A DNA stretch of 48,243 bases from Alistipes sp. (GCA_020026375.1 JAHHQN010000017.1:1-48243); one strand, 5' to 3'; shown: positions 26,572 to 36,655, counted from the stretch's first letter. The notes: generated by a model from the letters alone, not told the origin. Made by a program: numbers and translations.

Positions 26572-29500
26572 TCAGAATACTCCTAATGCCTGCAACTTCG
26601 CTTCCAGCGAAGGCAGGTCGTGGAACAATATGTCGCGCGGCTTGGCTCCGTGCTGCGCTCCCACGATGCCCGAACGCTCCAGCTGCATCATGATACGGCC
26701 GGCACGGTTGAAGCCCACCTCGTAGTTGCGCTGAATCATCGAGGTGGAAATCTGTCCCGACGACACGGCATCGCGCGCAATCTCGCCGAAGAGCGAGTCG
26801 TATTTCACGGCGGGCGACGACTCCTCGCTGCCCAGACCGCCGCCACCGCCGCCGTCACCCAATTCGGGGGCGAAGTCGGGAAGCGTGTAGGGCGAGGTGT
26901 AGCCCTGCTGCGAGGCGATGTAGTCGACAATATGCTCCACCTCGGCGGTCTCGACCAGCGCACACTGGATACGCGTCAGACAGCCGTCCTTCGAGAAGAG
27001 CATGTCGCCGCGGCCGATGAGCTGGTTGGCACCCGGCTGGTCGATGATGGTGCGCGAGTCGATCATCTGCATCACACGGAAGGCGATACGCGCCGGGAAG
27101 TTGGCCTTGATACCACCGGTGATGACCCTCACATCGGGACGCTGGGTGGCGATGATGAGGTGGATACCCACCGCACGCGCCTTCTGCGCCAGACGCATCA
27201 CGGGAGCTTCCACCTCGCGTGCGGTCATGATCAAATCGGCGAACTCATCGATAATCACCACGATATAGGGCAGATAGCGGTGTCCCTTCTGGGGGTTGAG
27301 ACGGCGCGCCGTGAATTTGTTGTTATACTCCACGATGTTTCTCGCGTTGGCCTTCTTGCACAGCTCCAGACGGTCGCCCATCTCCGTACACAGCGAGTTG
27401 AGCGTGTAGACCGCCTTCTGGGGGTCGGTCACCACAGCCTCCTCCTCCGACTCCATCTTGGCCAGGAAGTGACGCTCAATTTTGCTGTAAAGCGAGAACT
27501 CCACCATCTTGGGGTCAATCAGCACAAACTTGAGCTGCGAGGGGTGTTTGCGGTAGAGCAGCGAGGTGATGATGGCGTTGAGTCCCACCGACTTACCCTG
27601 TCCCGTGGCACCGGCCACCAGCAGGTGGGGCATCTTGGCCAAATCGAAGACATAGTTCTCGTTCTGAATCGTGCGGCCGATGACCACCGGCAGCTCGGCC
27701 TTCGACTCCTGGAACTTCTTGGAACAGATGGCCGAATACATCGACACTATTTTCATCTTGCGGTTCGGCACCTCGATACCGATGGTACCCGCTCCCGGAA
27801 TGGGACCGATGATACGTATGCCCGAAGCCTTGAGGCTCTGTGCGATATCGTTCTCCAGACCCTGAATCTTCGAAATCTTGACGCCCTGGTTCTGCACGAT
27901 TTCGTAGAGGGTGACCGTGGGACCCACCGTGGCCTTGATTTTCTGAATCGGCACACCGAAGTTCTTGAGCGTGAGTTCTATCTGCTTCTTGTTCTCGAAT
28001 ATCTCCTCGTCGGACACGTCGCAGTCCGACACATAGTCCTCCAGCAGGTTGACGGGCGGCTTGTGATAGTTGACCAAATCCTTCAGCGGATCGTAGGCAT
28101 CGGTCATGATGTCGCCGGCCTCCATCATCGGGTCGTTGTGACACTCGACGGTCACCACCGCACCGCGCTCCACTTCGGCCGACGGTGCATGGTCGTCGGC
28201 ATGGAGCGACGATTCATGGTCGGAATACTCCTCACCAATGGCCGACGGCTCGTCGTCGAGTACCTCGATGCCGTAATCGTCGTCATCGTCCTCCGCGTCC
28301 TCCTCCGACAGCGGTTCCTCCTGCTGAAGCGGCTCCTCGCCATGCGCAAAACGGTCTTCCTCGAGGGGGCGGTACACCTCCTCACGGGGTGCGTCGCCGG
28401 TCATGGGAATCTCCTCGATACCCTCTCCGTCGTCGTCACCGCACTCCTCGCGGCGCACCGTCTCGCGCTGTCGCTCGCGCAGCGACATCTCGGCGGCAGG
28501 CTCTCTGCGCCGTACGGGCGCCAGTTCCACCAGACCGCCGCGACCCATCACCACACGGCCGTCGCCCTGCGACAGGTCCAGCTCGATGAAGTCGTCATCG
28601 CCCTCAACGTCCTCCGTCGCCACAGGCTCCTCCGCCGCAGGTTCTTCGTCGGGAATCTCCACCATGCGGGTGTCGCTCTCCTCCACGGGCGGCAGCTCCT
28701 CGCCACCGCGCTCGATGTGGAATTCCGCCGCGGTCTCCTCCACGGGTCGCTCCTCCACCTCGGGCATCGGCCGCACAATCTCCTCCTCACGGCAGACAGG
28801 CTGCTCGGCCACACGCTCCTGCACCACGGGGCGCACCTCCTCACGGCTCACGCTGCGCGGCGGCTCGCGACGCACCGGCTCCACGGGTCGGGGTTCCTCC
28901 CTCACCGTCCGCTCCTCCACGGGGGCGGACTCCGCCTTCACGGGACGCGGACGCGTGGGCATGATCCTCTCGCGCAACGGCACCGAAGTCTCCTCCGAGG
29001 GGTGCGACACCACCTTGTTCTTCACAATCTCCACCACCTTCTCGCTCTTGTCGACCAGTGCGTTTCCGGCCGAGTTGACCGTGTTGATGAAGTTGCGGTT
29101 GATGAACACGCCGATGAGAATCCAGCACGTCACCAGCAGAATGAACAGACCCACACTGCCGATATATCCGCGCAGGAGGTCCGACACATCGATACCCACG
29201 GCACCGCCCCAGCCCGACGAACAAATCACGCTGAAATGGTTGCCAAAGGCGAAGCCCAGCGTCACCGAGCCGAAAATCATCACCAGCACCAGCGAGAGTA
29301 CCGATTTGTTGAAATTGATTTTATTCTGACGGATAATGCCCAGACCGCAGACAATCATGATGATCGGCACGACGAGTCCGAACAATCCGAAGAGTTTGTC
29401 CACCAGCAGATTGCCCACCCATGCACCGAACTGTCCGCAGCCGTTGTCCCACTCCTGTGCCAGGTCGGCACGCGCCTCGGAGGACATGTTCAACAGGCTG

Positions 29501-29661
29501 GTGTCGCCCTTCCAGCAGAAGAACGAGAACAACAGCGATACCAGAATCAGAAGTCCGAAAAAGAGCAGCACGATACCGCCGAGCCAGCGGACACTGTCGC
29601 GGTTGGTGCGCTGCACCTCCTGTCGGCCGTTCAATGAGTTATTTTTATTTGCAGAAGCCAT
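26572..29661 (-). CDS. ftsK: DNA translocase FtsK/SpoIIIE family
   Basis: About 1029 aa from ATG 29661; a TTG two codons earlier is less likely. Four to five membrane helices occupy residues about 25-190. A long low-complexity linker rich in Glu, Pro, Arg and Val covers about 200-520. The motor has Walker A GATGQGKSVG (about residue 685) and Walker B YIVVIIDEFADLI, and the C-terminal winged-helix gamma domain has RNYEVGFNRAGRIMMQLERSG. FtsK pumps chromosome ends toward dif and activates XerCD during septation. The linker is the variable part. Co-transcribed with lolA (2-bp gap). Confidence 0.95.
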   Translation of the reverse strand: MASANKNNSLNGRQEVQRTNRDSVRWLGGIVLLFFGLLILVSLLFSFFCWKGDTSLLNMSSEARADLAQEWDNGCGQFGAWVGNLLVDKLFGLFGLVVPIIMIVCGLGIIRQNKINFNKSVLSLVLVMIFGSVTLGFAFGNHFSVICSSGWGGAVGIDVSDLLRGYIGSVGLFILLVTCWILIGVFINRNFINTVNSAGNALVDKSEKVVEIVKNKVVSHPSEETSVPLRERIMPTRPRPVKAESAPVEERTVREEPRPVEPVRREPPRSVSREEVRPVVQERVAEQPVCREEEIVRPMPEVEERPVEETAAEFHIERGGEELPPVEESDTRMVEIPDEEPAAEEPVATEDVEGDDDFIELDLSQGDGRVVMGRGGLVELAPVRRREPAAEMSLRERQRETVRREECGDDDGEGIEEIPMTGDAPREEVYRPLEEDRFAHGEEPLQQEEPLSEEDAEDDDDDYGIEVLDDEPSAIGEEYSDHESSLHADDHAPSAEVERGAVVTVECHNDPMMEAGDIMTDAYDPLKDLVNYHKPPVNLLEDYVSDCDVSDEEIFENKKQIELTLKNFGVPIQKIKATVGPTVTLYEIVQNQGVKISKIQGLENDIAQSLKASGIRIIGPIPGAGTIGIEVPNRKMKIVSMYSAICSKKFQESKAELPVVIGRTIQNENYVFDLAKMPHLLVAGATGQGKSVGLNAIITSLLYRKHPSQLKFVLIDPKMVEFSLYSKIERHFLAKMESEEEAVVTDPQKAVYTLNSLCTEMGDRLELCKKANARNIVEYNNKFTARRLNPQKGHRYLPYIVVIIDEFADLIMTAREVEAPVMRLAQKARAVGIHLIIATQRPDVRVITGGIKANFPARIAFRVMQMIDSRTIIDQPGANQLIGRGDMLFSKDGCLTRIQCALVETAEVEHIVDYIASQQGYTSPYTLPDFAPELGDGGGGGGLGSEESSPAVKYDSLFGEIARDAVSSGQISTSMIQRNYEVGFNRAGRIMMQLERSGIVGAQHGAKPRDILFHDLPSLEAKLQALGVF

Positions 29662-29743
29662 TTTCAATTCGTCAAAGGATTATTACACGAAGATACGCAA
29701 ATTTTCGCACAAAAGAAAGTCCCCCACCCCGTTCGCCGCCGGC

Positions 29744-30520
29744 CTACAACGACATGAAGGCCTTGCGTTCCAGACGCAGACGGTACTCCTCATCGGCGAA
29801 GGTGAGGAACGTGTAGTCGGGACGGTGGCCGCCATCAGCAGCCAGTCCGAACTCGTCGAGCAGCTGCGCCACACGACGTGCCACGGCCGGCGAAGGGTCG
29901 ATGACCGTAATGCCGCGCCCGTCGACCACCTCGCGCAGAGCCCCCATCAGAAACGGATAATGGGTACACCCCAGCACAATCTGGTCGACACCTTCGGCAA
30001 TCATGCGGTCGACCACGCGATGCACGGTGTCGACCGCCTCGCGGCTGGACTCCCTGTTCTGTTCGACCAGTTCCACGAAGCCGCGCCCCGGGGCCGTGAT
30101 GACCCTTATCCCCTCGCCATAGCGGGAGGCCGTGCGGCGGAAGAGGTCTCCGTCGAGACTGCGTTCGGTAGCGATGACTCCCACCACCCCGCTGCGTGTG
30201 GCCAGACAGGCCGGTTTCACGGCCGGTTCCATACCCACGATGGGCATCGGCGCATATTTTGCACGAAGAAAATCTATTGCGGCTGCTGTGGCCGTGTTGC
30301 AGGCCACCACCACCATCTTGCACCCCTCGGCGACCAGCCGCCCCACCGCTTCGTCGGCCAGGCGCACAATCTCCTCCTTCGGACGCGAGCCGTAGGGGCA
30401 GTTCTTGCCGTCACCCAGATAGACCAGCGACTCACGGGGAAGCGCACGACGCACCTCCCGCCATACGGTCAGTCCGCCGAGTCCCGAATCGTAGACTCCT
30501 ATGGGTGAATTATTTGTCAT
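29744..30520 (-). CDS. murI: Glutamate racemase
   Basis: 258 aa from ATG 30520 (MTNNSPIGVYDSGLGGL); the upstream TTG of the frame lies at the end of aroK. It interconverts L- and D-glutamate for peptidoglycan. Both catalytic cysteines are present in VVACNTATAAAI and LGCTHYPFL, and the Asp in YDSGLGG. Last gene of the plsC-parE-parC-aroK-murI series, 12 bp after aroK. I see no clear terminator before ftsK. Confidence 0.96.
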   Translation of the reverse strand: MTNNSPIGVYDSGLGGLTVWREVRRALPRESLVYLGDGKNCPYGSRPKEEIVRLADEAVGRLVAEGCKMVVVACNTATAAAIDFLRAKYAPMPIVGMEPAVKPACLATRSGVVGVIATERSLDGDLFRRTASRYGEGIRVITAPGRGFVELVEQNRESSREAVDTVHRVVDRMIAEGVDQIVLGCTHYPFLMGALREVVDGRGITVIDPSPAVARRVAQLLDEFGLAADGGHRPDYTFLTFADEEYRLRLERKAFMSL

Positions 30521-30532
30521 AGTTATATCCAA

Positions 30533-31063
30533 TCAGTTTTCCACCACGCTCACGATGCGCTCCAACAACTGGTCATCGGAGAGCGAGGTGCAGTCAATCA
30601 CCACCTGCGACTTCAGATAGTAAGGCTCGCGTACGGCCATGTCCGAAGTCATGAAATCGATGAGTTCCTCGCCTTCGAGTCCCCTCAGTCGGGGACGTTT
30701 GCGAAGTCCGTAGGGCGAAAGCCGCGAGGCAATCTGACGTGCCGGACGCCGGAGGTAGACCGTCACGCCGCTCCGGTTCATGCGCTCCATGTTGTCGCGC
30801 CAGACGGGCAGTCCGCCGCCCACCGACACCACGGGGGCAAGCCCCTCGTCGATGATGCGGTCGAGCGCGGCACGCTCCGCAAGGCGGAAATGCTCCTCGC
30901 CTTCATATTTGAAGATGTCCACCACCGAAGCACCCTCCTCCTGTTCGACCATTTCGTCGGTATCCACCTGTCGGACTCCCATACGTCGGGCTATCTTACG
31001 CGCCAGCGAACTCTTGCCGCAACCCATATAACCAATCAGAAAAAGGGGCTTCATGTCGTGCAT
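30533..31063 (-). CDS. aroK: Shikimate kinase
   Basis: A 176-aa P-loop kinase that phosphorylates shikimate in the chorismate pathway. Walker A is GYMGCGKSSLA (about residues 11-21), the shikimate-binding Asp motif is DTDEMV, and GGGLPVW and the lid RKRPRLRG are present. ATG 31063 is annotated; ATG 31054 (MKPLFLIGYMG), three codons later, matches the family start better and may be the true one. It lies 12 bp after parC. Confidence 0.95.
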   Translation of the reverse strand: MHDMKPLFLIGYMGCGKSSLARKIARRMGVRQVDTDEMVEQEEGASVVDIFKYEGEEHFRLAERAALDRIIDEGLAPVVSVGGGLPVWRDNMERMNRSGVTVYLRRPARQIASRLSPYGLRKRPRLRGLEGEELIDFMTSDMAVREPYYLKSQVVIDCTSLSDDQLLERIVSVVEN

Positions 31064-31075
31064 CTTTGTCGTTTT

Positions 31076-33832
31076 TTAGAAGAGATTGAGCTGCGAGGGG
31101 TCGAGCGGCTCTTCCGCACCGCCCTGCTCCATATCGTTGTCCGCCAGCGGCATATCGTTTTCCAGGAGTTCCTCCTCCGCATCGTTCTCCGCCTCCTCGG
31201 CCGGCTCCTCCGGCTCGATGAAGCGCAGCGAGGCGATTTCGTAAGTCGACAGTCGCTTGCCCTTGGCACGGTGGCTCTTCACGCCGATGAACTCATCGAC
31301 CTCAATCACATCGGCCGGACGCGCCGCATGCGCTCCCTTGTAGGTGATTTCGAGCTGTGTACCCTCCTTGTCGGTCATACAGATGAACTCCATGTCGCCC
31401 TCCTCGTCGAGGAACGACTGCATCTTGTCGGACATCTCGGCCGCAAATCTCTTCATGTAGAAGTACTCCTGCTGACGGTCGTAGTAGCAGAGGCTGTACA
31501 CACGGTCGGCCTCGTAACGCGTCACACGCACCGTCTCGTCGGGGAAGTGCTGCCCCAGGTCGTAGCCCGTGGTATAGTACTGGTTCTTCGAGGTCCACAC
31601 GATGAGTTTGTCATCGCCCTTGAACTTACCCAGATAGCGGCCGTGTTCGTCGTCGTTGAGTCGGCGCACGTCCTCGTCGTACCACACCTTCAGACTGCCT
31701 AAAGTCGATGTTCCGCGCTCCTTCAACACAATCTTGTGGATACCGTAGCGCGAGAAGAGGTTACCCTGACTCTGGCGGCCCTTGATGGCCAGCTCCGAGA
31801 AGTCGAGGTCGACAATGAGTTTCTTGAGTCGCGGACGCGGCTTGAAGTAGACCTTCAGCACCTCGGCCTCACCGTTGGGGTTGACCGACATGTAGAGGAT
31901 TTCGCTCTTGGGCGTACCCTTGGTGATGCAATACTCCTTGTCGCGGGTGATGGACTTGATGGCGCATCGCTTCATGTAGAGCGGACCGTTCTTGCCGTCG
32001 CGGTACAACACGTTGTAAATCGTGCGTTCGTCGTTGCGCTTGAACACTCCTATATAATATATATTCTTGTCGAAGAAGGCCTTGTCCGACACCTTGGTGA
32101 TGACATAGCGGCCGTCCTTGGTGATGATAATCACATCGTCGATGTCCGAACAGTCGCACACGAACTCCGCGTCCTTCATCGACTTGCCGATGCCGAAGAA
32201 GCCCTCCGCACGGTCGACATAGAGTTTGGCATTCGAAACGGCCACCTTCGAGGCCTCAATGCTGTCGAACTCCCTCAACTCGGTCTTGCGCTCGCGACCC
32301 TTGCCGTACTTCTCGCGGATACGCTTGTAGTAGGCCACGGCATACTCGGTCAGATGTTCCAGATCGTACTGTGTCTGACGGATATCCTCCTCAATCTGAC
32401 GGATTTCGTTGTCGGCCTTGTCGGAGTCGTAGCGCGAGATGCGGATAAACTTCAACTCGGTGAGCCGCTGCACGTCGTCCATCGTCACCTCGCGGCGCAG
32501 CAGCTTCTTGAAGGGTTCGAGACCCTTGTCCACCGCCGCGTAGGCCGCCTCGCGGGTCTTGCAACCCTCGATGAGCTGGTAGAGTTTGTTCTCGATGAAG
32601 ATGCGCTCCAACGATGCGGCATGCCAGGCGGCATTCAGCTCCGCCAGACGAATCTCCAGCTCGCGCCCCAACAGGTAGCGCGTATGCTCGGCCGAACGTC
32701 TCAAGATGTCCGACACGCCGAGGAAGTGGGGCTTGTGGTCCCAAATCACACAGGCATTGGGCGAGATGGAGACCTCGCAGTCGGTGAAGGCGTAGAGCGC
32801 GTCGATGGTCTTGTCCGACGACTCGTCGGGCGACACCTGCACCACGATTTCCACCTTGTCGGCCGTGTTGTCGTCGACCTTGCGGATTTTGATTTTGCCG
32901 CGTTCGTTGGCCTTGATGATGGAGTCCTTGATGGACTCGGTGGTGGTGGTATAGGGGATTTCGGTAATCGAAAGCGTACGTTTGTCAATCTTCGAGATGC
33001 GTGCGCGCACCTTTATCGAGCCGCCGCGCATACCATCGTTGTAACGGCTCACGTCGACCATACCTCCCGTCGGGAAGTCGGGATAAAGCACGAAGCCGCG
33101 ACCCTCGAGATGGGCGATGGCAGCGTCGATGAGCTCCACGAAGTTGTGGGGCAGAATCTTCGAAGCCAGACCCACGGCGATACCGTCGCTGCCCTGAGCC
33201 AGCAGCAGCGGGAACTTGATGGGCAGGGTGACGGGTTCCTCCTTGCGGCCGTCGTAGGAGAGCATCCACTCGGTGGTCTTCTTGTTGAAGACCACATCGA
33301 GGGCGAATTTCGACAGACGCGCCTCGATGTAACGGCCGGCAGCGGCATCGTCACCCGTGAGAATGTTACCCCAGTTACCCTGACAGTCGATGAGCAGATC
33401 CTTCTGACCCAGCTGCACGAGGGCGTCCTTGATCGAGGCGTCGCCGTGGGGGTGGTACTGCATGGTCTGACCCACGAGGTTGGCCACCTTGTTGTAGCGG
33501 CCGTCGTCGACCACCTTCATGGCGTGGAGGATACGGCGTTGCACGGGTTTGAGACCATCTTCGACATGGGGTACGGCACGCTCCAGAATCACATAGGAGG
33601 CATAGTCGAGAAACCAGTTCTTATACATGCCGGTGAGTTTGCGCACCTTGCCCTCGTCGGAGGTCAGACGCTCGATTTTCGAACGGCGGCTCTCCTTCAC
33701 AGGCGTACTCTTCGAGGAGGGGTTCTCCTCTGCGGAGCTGTCGTCCGCCGGAGCGGGCTCCACCGCAGCGGTCTCCTCCTTGGGCGAAATGTCATCGCCG
33801 AACATATCCATATTGTCTGTATTGTCTGCCAT
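31076..33832 (-). CDS. parC: DNA topoisomerase IV subunit A
   Basis: A 918-aa decatenating topoisomerase subunit. An acidic low-complexity N-terminal extension of about 65 residues precedes the breakage-reunion domain. Catalytic Tyr168 is in AAAGRYIEARL. The segment matching the quinolone region is HPHGDASIKDALV, with Ala132 and Asp136 at the positions of E. coli Ser80 and Glu84. The C-terminal domain lacks a GyrA box, and an acidic tail ends the protein. parE lies 6 bp upstream; adjacency with parE separates it from gyrA. Confidence 0.96.
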   Translation of the reverse strand: MADNTDNMDMFGDDISPKEETAAVEPAPADDSSAEENPSSKSTPVKESRRSKIERLTSDEGKVRKLTGMYKNWFLDYASYVILERAVPHVEDGLKPVQRRILHAMKVVDDGRYNKVANLVGQTMQYHPHGDASIKDALVQLGQKDLLIDCQGNWGNILTGDDAAAGRYIEARLSKFALDVVFNKKTTEWMLSYDGRKEEPVTLPIKFPLLLAQGSDGIAVGLASKILPHNFVELIDAAIAHLEGRGFVLYPDFPTGGMVDVSRYNDGMRGGSIKVRARISKIDKRTLSITEIPYTTTTESIKDSIIKANERGKIKIRKVDDNTADKVEIVVQVSPDESSDKTIDALYAFTDCEVSISPNACVIWDHKPHFLGVSDILRRSAEHTRYLLGRELEIRLAELNAAWHAASLERIFIENKLYQLIEGCKTREAAYAAVDKGLEPFKKLLRREVTMDDVQRLTELKFIRISRYDSDKADNEIRQIEEDIRQTQYDLEHLTEYAVAYYKRIREKYGKGRERKTELREFDSIEASKVAVSNAKLYVDRAEGFFGIGKSMKDAEFVCDCSDIDDVIIITKDGRYVITKVSDKAFFDKNIYYIGVFKRNDERTIYNVLYRDGKNGPLYMKRCAIKSITRDKEYCITKGTPKSEILYMSVNPNGEAEVLKVYFKPRPRLKKLIVDLDFSELAIKGRQSQGNLFSRYGIHKIVLKERGTSTLGSLKVWYDEDVRRLNDDEHGRYLGKFKGDDKLIVWTSKNQYYTTGYDLGQHFPDETVRVTRYEADRVYSLCYYDRQQEYFYMKRFAAEMSDKMQSFLDEEGDMEFICMTDKEGTQLEITYKGAHAARPADVIEVDEFIGVKSHRAKGKRLSTYEIASLRFIEPEEPAEEAENDAEEELLENDMPLADNDMEQGGAEEPLDPSQLNLF

Positions 33833-33838
33833 AGGTCT

Positions 33839-35716
33839 TTAGCTAAGTCTCAAATCCTGCTCCACGAGGTCCTCCTCGATACGCAGATTGTCAATGATAA
33901 AATTCTGTCGGTCAAAGGTATTCTTGCCCATGTAGAACTCCAGCAGCTCGTGAATGGGGTCGTCCTTGGTGATGCGCACCGTGTCCAGACGCATGTCCTC
34001 GCCGATGAACTCCTTGAACTCCTCGGGCGAAATCTCACCCAAACCTTTGAATCGCGTAATCTCGGCACTCTGGCCGCAACGCTCCACGGCCTTCACACGC
34101 TCCTCCTCCGAGTAGCAGTAGTGGGTCTCCTTCTTGTTTCTCACGCGGAACAGGGGGGTCTGCAACACGAAGAGGTGGCCCTGACGCACCAGGTCGGGGA
34201 AGAACTGCAGGAAGAAGGTCATCATCAGCAGGCGGATATGCATACCGTCGACATCGGCATCGGTGGCGATAACCACCTTCTCGTAGCGCAGGTTGTCGAT
34301 GTCCTCCTCGATGTTGAGCGCCGCCTGAAGGAGATTGAACTCCTCATTCTCGTAGACCACCTTCTTGGTCAGTCCGAAGCAGTTGAGCGGCTTTCCGCGC
34401 AGCGAGAAGACGGCCTGTGTCTTCACATCGCGGCTCTTGGTGATGGAACCCGATGCAGAGTTACCCTCCGTGATGAAAATCATCGACTCCTCGGCCAGCT
34501 CGTTCTTGTCGGTGCGGTGAATCTTGCAGTCGCGCAGTTTCTTATTGTTGAGCGAGACCTTCTTGGCCGTCTCGCGTGCCTTTTTCTGAATACCCGAAAT
34601 GGCCTTGCGGTCCTTCTCGTTCTCCACAATCTTCTTCTGGAGAATCTGCGCCGTCTCGGGGTGTTTGTGCAGATAGTCGTCGAGCTGCTTGGCCAGGAAG
34701 TCGCCCACAAACGTGCGCATCGACACTCCCGGCTCCACCTCCTTCGAACCCAGCTTGATTTTGGTCTGCGACTCGAAGATGGGGTCGTCGACCTTCACCG
34801 ATATGGCGGCGATAATCGAGGTGCGGCAGTCCGAGGGGTCGTAGTCCTTGTGGTAAAACTCCTTGATGGTCTTGGCCACAAACTCGCGGAAGGCCGCCTG
34901 ATGGGTACCGCCCTGCGAGGTGTACTGGCCGTTGACGAACGAGAAATAGTTTTCGCCATAGCCCGTACCGTGGGTAATGACCACCTCGATATCCTTGTCC
35001 GAGAGGTGGATAGGCTCATAGAGCGGATCTTCGGTCATGTTCTCGTTGAGCAGGTCCAGCAGACCGTTCTTCGACACATAGCTCTGGCCGTTAAGATAGA
35101 ACGTCAGACCCAGATTGAGGTAGGTGTAGTTGCGAACCATCTGCTCCACATACTCCATGTTGTAAGCATAGGAGCCGAAAATCTCCTCGTCGACACGGAA
35201 CGAGATAAAGGTGCCGTTCTTCTCGTCGACACCGCTCTCCCAACGGTCGCTCACCTCCAGACCCTTGGCAAAAGTCACCGTGTGGGCTTCGCCGTCGCGC
35301 ACCGAGCGCGCCGTGAACTCGCTCGAGAGCATGTTCACCGCCTTGACACCCACACCGTTCAGCCCCACCGTCTTGCGGAAGGCCGTACCCTCGCCGTACT
35401 TGGCACCGGTATTCATCTCGCTGACCGCCACGGCCAGACTGTTGAGCGGAATGCCTCGTCCGTAGTCGCGCACCGACACCACATTGTCCTCGATGGTGAT
35501 GTCGATACGATGGCCGTAACCCATGATGTACTCGTCGACCGAGTTGTCGACCACCTCCTTGATCAACACATAGATACCGTCGTCAATCTGCGTACCGTCA
35601 CCCAGTTTGCCGATATACATACCCGGACGAAGACGGATATGCTCTCTGGGGGTGAGGGTGACGATGGTATTATCGTCGTAATTGTTGTTAGCGTTTGTAT
35701 TTAGTAAATCTGCCAT
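33839..35716 (-). CDS. parE: DNA topoisomerase IV subunit B
   Basis: A 625-aa ATPase subunit of topoisomerase IV. The GHKL fold shows VDNSVDEYIMGYG, VRDYGRGIPL and the loop GLNGVGVKAVN. The TOPRIM domain has ITEGNSASGSI (Glu) and ATDADVDGMHIRLL (DxDxD). Length fits ParE or a short GyrB; pairing with parC six bases downstream and the separate gyrA locus make ParE the better call. It starts 3 bp after plsC. Confidence 0.95.
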   Translation of the reverse strand: MADLLNTNANNNYDDNTIVTLTPREHIRLRPGMYIGKLGDGTQIDDGIYVLIKEVVDNSVDEYIMGYGHRIDITIEDNVVSVRDYGRGIPLNSLAVAVSEMNTGAKYGEGTAFRKTVGLNGVGVKAVNMLSSEFTARSVRDGEAHTVTFAKGLEVSDRWESGVDEKNGTFISFRVDEEIFGSYAYNMEYVEQMVRNYTYLNLGLTFYLNGQSYVSKNGLLDLLNENMTEDPLYEPIHLSDKDIEVVITHGTGYGENYFSFVNGQYTSQGGTHQAAFREFVAKTIKEFYHKDYDPSDCRTSIIAAISVKVDDPIFESQTKIKLGSKEVEPGVSMRTFVGDFLAKQLDDYLHKHPETAQILQKKIVENEKDRKAISGIQKKARETAKKVSLNNKKLRDCKIHRTDKNELAEESMIFITEGNSASGSITKSRDVKTQAVFSLRGKPLNCFGLTKKVVYENEEFNLLQAALNIEEDIDNLRYEKVVIATDADVDGMHIRLLMMTFFLQFFPDLVRQGHLFVLQTPLFRVRNKKETHYCYSEEERVKAVERCGQSAEITRFKGLGEISPEEFKEFIGEDMRLDTVRITKDDPIHELLEFYMGKNTFDRQNFIIDNLRIEEDLVEQDLRLS

Positions 35717-35719
35717 ATT

Positions 35720-36448
35720 CTATTTCTGGTTTCTGATTTCGGCCAGCGCACGGGTCATGTCGGCCTGCACACGCTGAATCAACTCATGGGTATCGGTGTT
35801 CATCACCTGCTCCTTCGACACGGGAGGAAGCACCCTCACTGTGATGGTGTTGCGCCAGTTGAAGAGTCGGTTTTTGCGAATCAGTGTCCGTGTGCCGTCG
35901 AGCACCACGGGCAGAATCTCCACCTCGGCCGCCTTGGCCAGTGCAAAGGCGCCGCTCTTGAAGCGGTGAATCTCGCCGTCCTTGGAGCGTGTACCCTCGG
36001 GGAACACCGCCACCGAGGCACCGCGCGAAATCCACATGCGGCCCTTCGAAATCATCTGCTCCATGGCCTGCGAAGCGTGGCCGCGGTCGATGGGAATGTC
36101 GCCGTGGAGCAGCAGGAACTGCCCGAAGAAGGGAATGCGAAACACCTCGCGTTTCGACACCCAGCGGAAATTGAGCGGCACATAGTAGAGCGAGGGGATA
36201 TCAATCATGGCGCTGTGGTTAAGCACTATCACATAGGATTTCTTCTTGTCGACATACTCCCGGCCGATGACGCGCGTATGCCAGAACGGCGGGATAGAGT
36301 AGAATATCATGGTCATCATGCGCGAGAGTTCGTGGACCACGCGGCGCGACCTGTCGAACGGATAGCACACTACCAATGCCACCAGCGAAAGCAACATCAC
36401 TGTCGTACACAGCAATGTAAGGAAAATGTAATAGATTGCGCTTAACAT
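35720..36448 (-). CDS. plsC: 1-acyl-sn-glycerol-3-phosphate acyltransferase
   Basis: About 242 aa from ATG 36448 (MLSAIYYIFL); the TTG start of the longer frame falls at the predicted transcription start. An N-terminal hydrophobic segment anchors it in the membrane. Acyltransferase motif I is NHSAMID (HX4D), with substrate-binding FPEGTRSKDG and the later ILPVVLDGT. It acylates lysophosphatidic acid at sn-2 to give phosphatidic acid. First gene of the run that includes parE, parC, aroK and murI. Confidence 0.92.
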   Translation of the reverse strand: MLSAIYYIFLTLLCTTVMLLSLVALVVCYPFDRSRRVVHELSRMMTMIFYSIPPFWHTRVIGREYVDKKKSYVIVLNHSAMIDIPSLYYVPLNFRWVSKREVFRIPFFGQFLLLHGDIPIDRGHASQAMEQMISKGRMWISRGASVAVFPEGTRSKDGEIHRFKSGAFALAKAAEVEILPVVLDGTRTLIRKNRLFNWRNTITVRVLPPVSKEQVMNTDTHELIQRVQADMTRALAEIRNQK

Positions 36449-36485
36449 TTTATCGGGTATTTGTCGGAGATAATTGTTCAACTTG

Positions 36486-36493
36486 CAAAATTA
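36486..36493 (-). promoter_or_regulatory. -7 box (TAATTTTG) of the plsC-parEC-aroK-murI run
   Basis: TAATTTTG on the minus strand, giving a leader of about 30 nt before ATG 36448. The gap 36449-36707 otherwise holds only the lemA terminator. Confidence 0.5.
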
Positions 36494-36624
36494 ACAAATT
36501 TTTCCGTAAATCACCATTTGTTTTCCGCTTGAGTTATCAACAAAATGCAGATACCGTGCCGACAACGTCGCCATGCCACAGGGCGGCACACTTTCCCGCC
36601 CCGCTCCTCCCCCGAAAAGCAGAA

Positions 36625-36655
36625 GGAGTGCTGCCCCGACACGGGACAACACTCC
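36625..36655 (-). terminator. Probable terminator after lemA
   Basis: A stem of GGAGTG/CACTCC, TG/CA and CCCG/CGGG interrupted by two C-A mismatches, with a 3-nt loop. It is followed on the minus strand by a T-rich but imperfect tract (TTCTGCTTTT). Confidence 0.6.

Noticed and set aside
31736..35704. A 1322-codon open frame on the plus strand opposite parC and parE; similar long frames at 26620-29637 and 39895-42627
   Set aside because: These mirror well-conserved genes in the complementary frame and have shadow-like composition (Val/His/Leu/Gly-rich) without motifs.
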